NCBI GenBank assembly: GCA_963556255.1
Contig: OY744608.1
Location: forward strand, 69,251,822 to 69,315,821
Direction of reading: 5' to 3'
DNA: 64,000 nucleotides
Source: Allolobophora icterica
Lineage: Eukaryota > Annelida > Clitellata > Crassiclitellata > Lumbricidae
This document shows, piece after piece, positions 22,441 through 32,200 of the stretch. Below the pieces are notes generated by a model. It was not told the DNA's origin, did no database searches, and saw only the letters and a list, made by a program, of their open reading frames with translations. The stretch's first letter is position 1, and every line of letters starts with the position of its first letter. A program made the position numbers and the translations under genes.

Positions 22441-23202
22441 AACAAGACTGGCAAAAACGAGCGCATAGTCTACTGTAGAACGAAAGACACAACAAAGCTT
22501 TAAGTGGGATATTTGCAGTTTCCGGAAGCGAACTGGCAGAATGCGACCAATCTTTTGTTCAAGGTAGGCCTAACACAGTTACTGTTGCAGATCCAAAACC
22601 ATTTTGACCTCTGAAATTAATCATGCTCGCCTTGGTGTGGAATAGCTGAATTGGGAAGTTGGGAGACACTCTATATACATTTGCGATTTTTCTAGTATAG
22701 GGCCTATGCCTTGCCAAGTTGCAGCCACAAAAGCAAGAAAGCCATATGGTCCGACTTATTCGTAACTGTTTCGTTTTTAATATTTTTGTATGTTACAAAC
22801 TGCCAACTGCAATTACTGCTTGTGTTTAATCTCGTTTTACTAATCGTTATTTGGCGTATTTCGGACTCGGCGAACCAACAGCTTGGTTTAAATATTCCAT
22901 TATTAGCTACTTCCGTTAGTTTATACAATTAGGTCTACAAAAAGTAACTGCACAACATCTTAATTTTAACTGTACAAATTTCTTTCCCAACTACACACTT
23001 TGTGTCCAGCTGCACGTTAGAATAAGCCCTGCTTTACGTGGCGAAATTATGGTCTTAGATTCCTTAGAATACCATATTCTACACATTAAATGAGGAAGTT
23101 GTTCGCATTTAGAGAAAATTGAATTTGTGTTTCTTGTTGCAGTATTCAAAAAAGAAGACAAGTCTAAACGAGTAAACCTCGCCCCATTTTGTGACACAAC
23201 GG

Positions 23203-23706
23203 TTAGTTATTTGGCACTAAATTTTACAAATCTTCTTTACATGGAAACCTTGTGGATTACTGGAGGAGTGTGACTTATTGTCCGAGATTTCTCTGGATTT
23301 TCTCTATTAATTTTATTTGTACTTAGAAGAAAAGGACAACTTTGACGCGAAGGCAGCAGCATGTATGTAAATGAGTATTTAACTGGTTTGAAAAAAGATA
23401 AAGTCGACTTTACACTCTAGAGACGCCTTACGATCGTGATATTTATCAAGCACTGGGTGTCTCCATTGATCGAAGTATACGTTGTCGAGTATATGTTTTG
23501 AATGTGCTGCACATTCAAAAACAGCAGCAGCAGCAACCACATTAGTAATACTATGTTCTGTAGTGTCATGTTTAGCAGACATTGCTAATAAGCAAAAGCA
23601 TGCTTCCTTATTTCGGTGCAGAGAGCCACTTGTAGCAAAATGTACCAAGGATTCGTCGGCAAGTTCATTCGCGCTCCCAGCAGGAATCCTTGACGCATTT
23701 CCAAGT
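23203..23706 (+). other. Remaining intron 2 of pseudogene C up to the deletion junction
   Basis: It aligns with intron 2 of copy B, including a near-perfect palindrome tttgaatgtgctgcacattcaaa (about 23508-23530; also 10128-10150). A segment to 23705 is present in B and C but not in A or D. At 23706 the sequence passes from ccaagtg straight into the 3'-UTR module. Confidence 0.6.
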
Positions 23707-24099
23707 GGACAATTTGTACTAAATTGTTTGAACATTTGTACTGAATTGTTTGAGCATTTCGTGCAATAGCTGTATTCTAGTTACCTCTAGTTTCAAATGA
23801 ATGTGTTTAAATACCTATAATCTTTTACGTATAAGTTGAGAATTTGTTTACATTAGTGGTATAATTAGATGACAATTTCCTTCTTCTTGCTTCATCCGTT
23901 TTATTTTAAGAAATTCTGCTCCTGTATCTAGTGGCATTTTCTAATAAAGATGGTGGCTCTGTCCGAATCCAAGGACAGTGATGTCTCAGTGCAATATTAA
24001 TTCATATGCGACACCTACTTATGAAGTTTAGTTATGTACACAAAATATGGCGTCAAATAAGGCGAAGTGAATGAATACGATGCTACAAACTCTATATTC

Positions 24100-24770
24100 A
24101 CGTACTCAGCGATTTCTTGGTCATGATAACCACTATCCAGTACAAATGATTTCTGACATAGCTGGAAACTTTCTGTGGTTTCCTGTGTTGCATTTCCGAT
24201 GGAATCTCCTAATGAATGCTTGGAAGAAATGCTTTTCGACATCATTAATTATCGTGAACTGTCTGAGCTTGGGCTTCATTGGTAATTTTTGTGCAAATAT
24301 AGAGTTGAAAACAATGATCCGCTTGCAAGGTTCTGTGGATTGAAATTACTCTCCAAAAACTCGCCAGTATGAAGTTCACTAAGCATTCAGTAAAAGTCTT
24401 AAACAGTGCATTTATTGTTTCTCATTTTGTTAACCGAAGAAAATAAAAAGATCGTAGTTGCAATATACAAAGACATGTATTGGAGACAGAATCAGAATTC
24501 CGCCAGTTTGGTCGATTATGACATTATTATACCAATTTCCAAAGACGACTTTAGCAAAGACATTGAACCGTCATTATTCCACTATGAGGTAGTCGTTGCA
24601 CGCTGTATTCAAACGACTGCCCATTGAACTTAACATGTGAAAATCAATGATACATATAGCTGATTCCACATTAGAACCCTGCAGGATTTGCTACATTTTC
24701 TTTGCTTCAGAACCCATCAAAACCTAATAGATTCTTTTGAATGAGTGACATGTCCAGAAAGTTGAGGGAC
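24100..24770. other. Spacer specific to the C-D interval
   Basis: This stretch has no counterpart between copies A and B. One open frame (24406-24627, plus) encodes 73 residues without a recognisable domain. It could be an exon fragment of another gene, but nothing supports that. The duplicated spacer shared with 7040-7720 follows from about 24680. Confidence 0.4.
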
Positions 24771-25633
24771 AACTAACATCTACAAGAGTAATAGAAATAA
24801 TAAAGTAAGTTTGTTTTAATAGGCAGCTGTCGAAGAATTATTATCCCTCCGTCAAGCAACCGATTTAGTAAAGACTTGAATTTCGATTGAGCGTATGTAC
24901 ATGACTGAAATGTCTGGTAAGATCTCATGTGGTACACCGACTTGTAGATGGCCGTTACTATCTGCAAGCCTCTAAGGCACTGGAGGAACGCAAAGCTATC
25001 CTTAATCAAGGACATTATATATATATGCCTTCCATGCCTCGCGAATTATGCCTTGAATCTCCTACTGTATTAACTGTCCGTTCCTCTCAGTCGCTTCTGT
25101 CATTTCTTTCTCAAGATCTACCTTGTTATCAGATTGGTTACTCACAATAAGCTGTCTCTATGTCTGAAAGGACAGATCTACTGGCCTAATTGCAGATTAG
25201 TTTTGGTGTGCTATCGCTCTAGTAGGCCTTACATTAGACATCGGCACGATAGAAGTTACTAATTACAAAAAAGTATTATTAGTAAAACAAACAGATGGGT
25301 GCATGGTCATTGGTCAGGGTTGGCGTCCCGATGGTGTGAGATGGGAGTGAGATGATTGCCCGACCTAGGATGTAACAGCAATCGACACTCAGGCAGACTC
25401 ATGCTAGGCCTAATCCAGAACTGCCGTGGTAGCAGAGTGCTGTTATTGAGATCTCAGCAGAGTAAAAGGCAACAAACTATCTTCCGAGATAATGCAATGA
25501 AATTAATATTTAGTATCTATTATAATTTTATTGATTGCAACAAAGTATATATTATATTTAAAAATGTAATAAACTCACGTTATAATTTAAATAGCGCTAA
25601 TGATGCAGTGAGTATGACATCCTTTCCATTGTG

Positions 25634-25641
25634 TGACGTCA
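25634..25641. promoter_or_regulatory. CRE-like palindrome upstream of copy D
   Basis: TGACGTCA in the context gtgtgacgtcacaag lies about 200 bp before the copy D ATG, at the same relative position as in B and C. Confidence 0.38.
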
Positions 25642-25838
25642 CAAGATATACTGTCTCAAGTTCAATATTTCATTCAACGTTTCGATTCCTATTTCAATTC
25701 GACATCACTTTAACTTATTTCCTGTTATTCTTTTATGATTTTTGTCGTATGCGGTTTACTTTTGAGTTTGTTTTCTATTTCGATTTACTCAGCGCATATC
25801 AACAATCGATTGGTGTTTCTTGTTGATTGTATTTCAAG

Positions 25839-28800
25839 ATGCGACGCTTTTTCTGCAGATGCTGTTGCTTCCCTTTTGCCGTGTCGAAAAAACGAATATC
25901 ACCTGACTCCAATAATGACGAGCAGCCGATTGAAGACTCAGATCGTAAGTTACCGGGTAAGGCAAAGACGTTTTCAATATTACTCTTCATAGTCCAGTGT
26001 TTTAAAATAATAATATATTCCAACCCGTTTTATAAAATGAACACTTTGTAATGTTGAATCATTAATCAATCCATAGCACAGACGGCCAGCGTTTACTTGG
26101 CGAAATTATAGCCTTAGAGGTTTAGAATACCAAATTCTACACATTAATTCGCATTTAGAGAAAATTGAATTGGTTTTTCTTGTTACAGTTACAGTATTCC
26201 AAGAAGAAGACGAGGCTGAACGAGCAAACCTCGCCCCATTGTATGACACAACGGTTAGTTATATGGCATCAAATGCAATTCACAAACCTTCTTTACATCG
26301 ATACCTTTGTGGATTACTCGAGGAGTGTGACTTATTGTCCGAGATTTCTCTGGATTTTGCTCTATTAATTATATTTGTACTTTGCGAAGGTAGCAACATG
26401 TGTCTAAATGAGTATTTAACTGGTTTGAAACAAGATAAAGTCGACTTTACATTCTAGAAACGCCTTACAATCGGGATATTTATCAAGCACTTGGTTTCTC
26501 TATTGATCGTAGTATACGTTGTTGACAGGGCTGTAGTCGAGGGTATACGCGGGTATACAGCGTGTACTCACCTCTAGAGACCGTATACTCACCTCACAAA
26601 ATATTTATGTTTACTTACATTAAAATACTGTAGCGTATACTCACAAAATACTGTAGCGTATACTCACTTCTAATTTGTTTCGGAAAACTAACCGGTAGCG
26701 TGTAGCCTACTCACCTCTAATTTTACCACTACAGCCCTGGTTGTTGACTATTGTGTTGCCTTAGTCATGTGATTCTGCAATCGCGACTTCCAGCATGTCG
26801 CGCGAAGTTGGTGTAAAAGTGAATACTCGGGAAAAATCACAATAACCCATCAGCGGTCGTCAGAAAATGAGAAAACTTGTAAGCAGTATTCTAATGCCAC
26901 TCAGTGTAAAGTTGCCAATGATGGGTACGGCATCACATAGCCTACTAGCATCCCTTTGTAAACCTCTAAGAACGCCAATAACCCAGCATTAGCAGTTAAC
27001 TGAGAATAAAGTTCTGTGATGCTTCGTCCATTTCGTTTTAATTTATTAACTTGCTAAAATTAGTTGATTTTTAAAGCCTGCTTTACTTGAATTGCTGTGG
27101 CGTTTACGAATCTGCTAAGTGATATTTCCACTTTTAAAATGCATGTTTAGGAGTTCTGAAGAAGTGTACGAAAGATGTGTCGTCTTTTACGTTTTACTTC
27201 TAGCTGCATGATCTACCGATAGAGCTACTTCAATGTATCCTCGTTAAAGCCGTTGTTATGGAAGTGAAAGATATGAAGCTAGCCAAAAGGCTGTGGAAAG
27301 GAAAAGTTGATCTTGTTATAACCCGCCTTGAAGCTGTCTGTTCGCATTGGAGCAGCATTCTTACGACCAACTTCTTTCGAAAAGAAGTTCATAAACTTAT
27401 AGATGGCACTGGTTAGTTCATGAAATTAATGAGCTTAAATGTTGCTCTCATTAAACAAGCTTTATCAATGTGTGCGACGCGCGAAGACCGGCAATTGGAA
27501 TTGCAGTCGTTGCGTGAGTACCACTTAGGCTAACGCTGAGGCGCCAGTGAGCAATTGGGTATGTTGTTAGCCACTCGCGCATTCTTAGCCTCTGCATATC
27601 ATGTTCGGCGCTCGTAAAAGCATGCATTTCTCTGTTGGGACCTGAACTTCCGAACTCTTAAATGAAGATCCAGCGCGATTACAATAAGACCTATATAGCA
27701 CATCCCACAATATAGCACATCCCACAATATAGCACATCCCCACAATATAGCACATCCCCACACTAACAATGCATGAACATAGGAAAGTAACTATTTATGC
27801 TAACACATGCCGGCAGTTGGGCGCAGTCTGCTTGTGAATTTATAATTTTTTTCTCACGGGCAGTCGTCAATTTTGTTTTTTATCTCTTTTTTAACATAAC
27901 ATAACAAAGTTTTATTGGTCCACAACAACAGTTGTGCATATTTTTTGTTTTGTTTTTATATGACCACAGTCGTGTTTTAAACCAAAAAAGAAGAAAAACA
28001 AACAGAACTGTTCCATATCGTTCAAAGGATCCTCACTATAGTTAACATGTGGCATAGTAAGCTTAGCAATTAATAGAGTTCGATCCGAACTCTACACAAT
28101 ACAATTAGTTTAATTAGCCAAAGTCATGTCCCATACTAAAGTGTTGGGCTTTTCTTAGTTGTACATAGGAAATATACAGCAACTTGAGGTCTAATAGAGG
28201 AATTCATTTAGCGGAGGGATATGTGTGCATATTAATCCTACATTATTATTGATAATAAACGTATTGTATTGTATTGTATTGTATATGCATACAAATGCCA
28301 TACATTCATAAATACTACATCTGTTTACAGGCTTGACATTTAAGATAGCGTAAAACGAATAATAATTATTTTAGACCTACTTTTTTGTTTTGTTATCATC
28401 TTCATTAACAGCGTCGGCATTTCTGTGCAATTTTTTACGATAAATTATCAGCCATTAGTACAATTATAGCTAAATGAATTCAGCGCCCTGTTGTGTGTAC
28501 GATTAATGCATTGTGTCATCACATATATTCAGGGTGATCTTATTTACCATTGCACTAATCTTCCTGTGAGCTAATTTTCTGTGGTCTCTTATAACAACCT
28601 CAGTTATTTATGTCTACTCGGAAATTTGTGTCGCACGGCTTCCACTAGTTTTCTATTCACATATCAGGTTTCTTACATTTCAAGTTCGTTGTACATTTGA
28701 AGCAGCCTGTATTTTAATCAATAATAGTATAACTACGTTTTAATGTATTAAATTTTGTTAATTTTATGTCAATTTTTTTGAACATTACTTCGTTTATCAC

Positions 28801-29726
28801 ACTGCATTTCTTTTGCGCGTTTTTATAAAAGCGTAACATTTGTAGCTCAGGAGAAGATTTGTTTGGAAATTTTCCATCATTCTCAGATCCATGTGAAAAT
28901 GTGGAGTATAAAGGTCAAGGTAGAAATCTTCACTACAATGAAAGACGAAATGTTCATCCTCTGCACACCAGACTATCTGGACTACGCTATTAATGTTCAC
29001 GACCGCAACAATGTGACTGAGGTGAAGGATGTCATCCACCTACCATTCCCTCTGCGTCCAGTGGACATAGCAGCTTGCACCTTGTCGAACTGTTTGTATT
29101 TACTTAACGGAGAATCGAATTGCTTTTCAGTGTTACGCATTACGAAAGATGAAAAGCATCAGTTTAACATAGCACCATGGAAAAGTGATCTGAGCCAGTT
29201 ACTTGATAATCCTACTATATCCGTTTCCGCTAATGGTAGCCTAATGATCCTCTCAAAACATTTTCCTACCATGGTAATCATATACAATGCTAAAGGTTCA
29301 TTGCAGCATGAACTAACGCTGCACCCAGATGATTATGGTTTCAGAATGGTTTACGATGTTATTCTGAAATCAAATGGAAACCTTGTATTGGCTTCTTGTG
29401 ATGACTTCGGACTTAGAACAGATTTACAGGAGATTGCTATGAGTGGGAGAATTGTACACAAGTATCAATCATCATTCAAATCATGCAGTGGCATTGGGAT
29501 TGCAGATACCCACGATAGAATTTTGATAGCTTGTGGTACCAGACACGAGATTTTAGACTCTGAGTTTAATCGCACGGGTTTTATTGATTCACCGCTGCTT
29601 GATAAAAAGTCCGATTATACCTGTAAATTGCACTACAATAGTGACAGGAATGAGATAATGCGTTTGCGCCTTTTTAAGAATGACCTGTCCAGATCTTTAA
29701 CTATCTTCCGTTTAGCAGAAGAATAG
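25839..29726 (+). CDS. F-box/beta-propeller-like protein, copy D (4 exons)
   Basis: Exons are 25839-25944, 26195-26253, 27204-27411 and 28846-29726, with the same phases as copy A, giving 417 residues. The start must be the upstream ATG (MRRFFCRCCCFPFAVSKKRI), because the inner ATG is GTG here. Exon 2 is acidic (LFQEEDEAERANL), unlike the basic linker of copy A. Exon 3 is the F-box-like segment (LPIELLQCIL, VCSHWSSIL). Exon 4 is propeller-like, with modules such as NCLYLL, GSLMIL, GNLVLA and DRILIAC, and ends SLTIFRLAEE. The exon 2 acceptor is doubled (ttacagttacag), which could add two residues. Intron 2 holds a hAT MITE (26526-26739). No disabling change was seen. Confidence 0.75.
26526..26739. 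mobile_element. hAT-type MITE, 214 bp, in intron 2 of copy D
   Basis: It is the same family as 8792-9000 but inverted, and has CAGGGCTGTAGT ends. The 8-bp duplication gttgttga flanks it (26518-26525, 26740-26747). The empty site is in copy B (atacgttgttgagtatatg near 10110). It is an independent insertion at a different point of the same intron. Confidence 0.93.
27705..27768. repeat. Short tandem repeat (tatagcacatccccacaa), 4 copies
   Basis: Four copies of a 17-18-bp unit lie in intron 3 of copy D. Copy B has a single unit at the same place (tatagcacatcgccacgc near 11630). Confidence 0.85.
27890..28285 (+). mobile_element. Probable retroposon with (TATTG)n tail in intron 3 of copy D
   Basis: It begins with cataacataacaaag and ends with gataataaacgtattgtattgtattg. 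A 3' tail of pentamers after an AATAAA-like signal is typical of non-LTR retroposons. No coding motif was recognised. A shorter ttgtattgtattg run lies at the matching place in copy B. Confidence 0.45.
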
Positions 29727-29754
29727 ACCTAAACCATATTGAAGGATGTTAACG

Positions 29755-30370
29755 ATGGGGACAATTTGTACTAAACTGTTTGAACATCTCGTGCAATAGC
29801 CGTATTCTAGTTATTACCTCTAGTTTCAAAAAAATTTGTGTTTGAATATCTATTATCTTTTACATATAAGTTGAGAATATATATTTGTTTACATTAATCG
29901 TATAATTATAAGACAATTTCCGTCTTCTTTGGACAATTTGTACTAAGTTGTTTGAACATTTCGCGTAATGGTCGTATTCTAGTTATTATCTCTAATTTCA
30001 AATAAATGTGTTTAAATACCTATTATCGTTTACATATAAGTTGAGAATTTGTTTACTTTAATCGTATAATTAGAAGACAATTTCCTTCTTCTTTGGACAA
30101 TTTGTACTAAATTGTTTGATCATTTCGTGTAATGGTCGTATTCTAGTTATTATCTCTAGTTTCAAATAAATGTGTTTAAATACCTATTATCGTTTACATA
30201 TATGTTGAGAATTTGTTTACTTTAATCGTATAATTAGAAGACAATTTCCTTCTTCTTTGGACAATTTGTACTTAATTGTGTGAACATTTCGTGCAATAGC
30301 CGTATTCTAGTTATTACCTCTAGTTTCAAATAAATGTGTTTAAATACATGATTTTTTTTACATAATTATA
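29755..30370 (+). repeat. Fourfold tandem 3'-UTR module of copy D
   Basis: Four modules of about 160 bp start gacaatttgtact. AATAAA lies at 30001-30006, 30165-30170 and 30329-30334. The first module has aaaaaaa there and lacks the hexamer. This parallels the threefold array after copy A. Confidence 0.78.
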
Positions 30371-30384
30371 GTTTGAGAATTTGT

Positions 30385-32200
30385 TTTTATTTTAAGAAAT
30401 TATGCTCTTATCTCTTATGGCATTTTCTTACAAGGATGGTCGCTCTGTCCGAATCCAAGGACAACATTTGGTGTTTCAGTGCAATATCAACTCATATTGC
30501 AACACCTACTTATAAATTTTAGTAATGTACACAAGATAAGGCGTCAAATGAGGCAAAATGAATGAAGACGATGCTAACTCTATCTTCACATACTCAGCGA
30601 TTTCTTGGTCATGATAACCTGTCGGTGAGCGTTGCTAAAATAATGTCTAACGGCGACATCCCAGTTGATTTATGTCTTTCACCCTTTTCACCTTTCCCGA
30701 TGACCAGCAGTAGTCGATGAGATTTTTATTCCCAAGGTACAAATCAGACGACGACCTCGTTGTGTTCTGCTACTTCTCTAACTCGTGACGAACTCTTTAC
30801 ACCATAGCCCGGTCTCTATTTTTAGTCAAGTCGGTTGGATTATTGGCTTACTCACATAGCTACATGTACATCTGTTCATCCCTCTCACTGTCTCTGTCCG
30901 TACTCGTCTTTGTCCGTCTGTGTATTCTATCCACGTGGTACCTGGTCAGTCGGTCTTATGTTCGACGGCCTGGTATTTGAGCCTGGTGCTATACTTACAT
31001 GGATGCCTAGGTCTGCGTCTGAACGCATTAATATTATCTGGCGTCATAGGGGTCGACCCCTACTGTTTGCCTAGAGTATTATCGAGCGCTAGCGATTGTG
31101 GAACTTTCGTACCGAAATAAGACTTACACCAAAATACAATAAGCTCATACAACTCGTGTGACAAAAATTGCGAACTTTCGATATGGTCTGGGTAATTTGC
31201 TACGGATCTATCTTCCGGCCTCTGCTGTTTATGGATGCTGCATTTCTAAGATTCGCACTGGATAACTATGCCAAGTAAAATATCGAACAAACTTTATTTG
31301 CTAAGACATTTCAACCTTAACAGCATCGTTACGTACCATCAACGCTGATGATGTTTGAAATAATCGTTGCAATTACAGTGTGATCGCAGTTCCCGAACAG
31401 TTACAGCGTGAGAGCACGTCTCTAAAATTTTAATTGAGTGAAAACAACACGAAAACAGCTACAATAGATGATAAATTATGAAGTAGGCCCCCTATATCCT
31501 CAGTCACTGGCGTAAACTTGTCCAAACTATTTGGGGGCATTCATCCTACACGTATGTTGCACTGGATGTACAGTCCATCTCAATTGCTGCCCCTCCCCGC
31601 CAAAGTCTCCCCTATGTCCTCAGTGTAATAACAAAAACAGTTCAAAAGATTTAAAATGCATAACTAGACACAAGCCTAGTAGGCCTACACAAATGGAACT
31701 AAAAATATTTTTTAAACGCAAAACAAAAGCAGAATCCTTGAATAGGTCCAGTCCTACAGGAATACTCAGTTGAACTGTAATAGGCTAAAGCTCTTACTTT
31801 GAATAGAAAGATGATATGAATGCAATCGTTCGTGGGCATCGAGTAGTTCGAGCAGCTCCACCCTACCATTTTTCTGCTTTGCGCTTCATTCACGTCAAAT
31901 ATTTCAGGTAATTTCTTGACGAGACTTTTAGTTTTTAGACTCGAAGATCGTGAACAGGGTTTTTAACAAACCTGACAGAATGGATTCTCTTCATAATCCA
32001 TTTTTGGTTGATTCGTTTATTTCAGACGAAGTGCAAAAAATTGTTTCCCGACATACTTGAAATAAGCGCGTGATTATGTTCTCGTATATATTGCGTCTGC
32101 AAGCGGTTCAATAAAGAACATACTTACTTACTTACTGACTTACTTATATAACTGCAATTTGTATGGCTTTTCTCAAGTATGGATTACATCATTAGGCCTA
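30385..32200. other. Duplicated spacer, then unannotated sequence
   Basis: Bases 30385-30960 match 15420-16020. Beyond that no gene was recognised. An open frame at 31531-31773 contains KIFFKRKTKAES, faintly like the N-terminus of some transposon-derived zinc-finger proteins, too weak to call. An actt-rich microsatellite lies near 32120-32145. Confidence 0.45.

Larger units (their letters stand above)
18271..23031 (+). mobile_element. hAT transposon, 4761 bp, carrying nested elements
   Basis: The ends are CAGGGCTGATTCTAA and, reverse-complemented at the right, CAGGGCTTATTCTAA. The 8-bp duplication ctttacgt flanks it (18263-18270, 23032-23039). In the paralogs the same intron 1 sequence is continuous. 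Subterminal aactgcaca motifs occur near both ends. A relic of the hAT transposase C-terminus lies at 21930-22099. Nested inside are a PIF-like MITE (18320-19483) that itself holds a foldback element (18495-19207), a second hAT MITE (20703-21194) and two ggtcttg repeat blocks. Confidence 0.88.
17963..23201 (+). pseudogene. F-box/beta-propeller-like copy C, truncated pseudogene
   Basis: Exon 1 (17963-18110) begins MRRSFCICCCFPFAVSKKRI and holds an internal direct duplication: DSNNDEQPI occurs twice, making it 42 bases longer than in copies B and D. The start is the upstream ATG, because the second ATG has become GTG. Intron 1 holds a 4761-bp hAT element (18271-23031). Exon 2 (23143-23201) is in frame with normal splice sites. 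Beyond it the paralogous intron runs to about 23706 and then jumps directly into the 3'-UTR module (gacaatttgtactaaattg). The F-box and propeller exons are therefore deleted, and no full protein can be made. Confidence 0.8.

Noticed and set aside
21349..22495. Ser/Leu-rich or TKTK/LVLV-repeat proteins
   Set aside because: They are translations of a CT-rich tract and the ggtcttg minisatellite on either strand.
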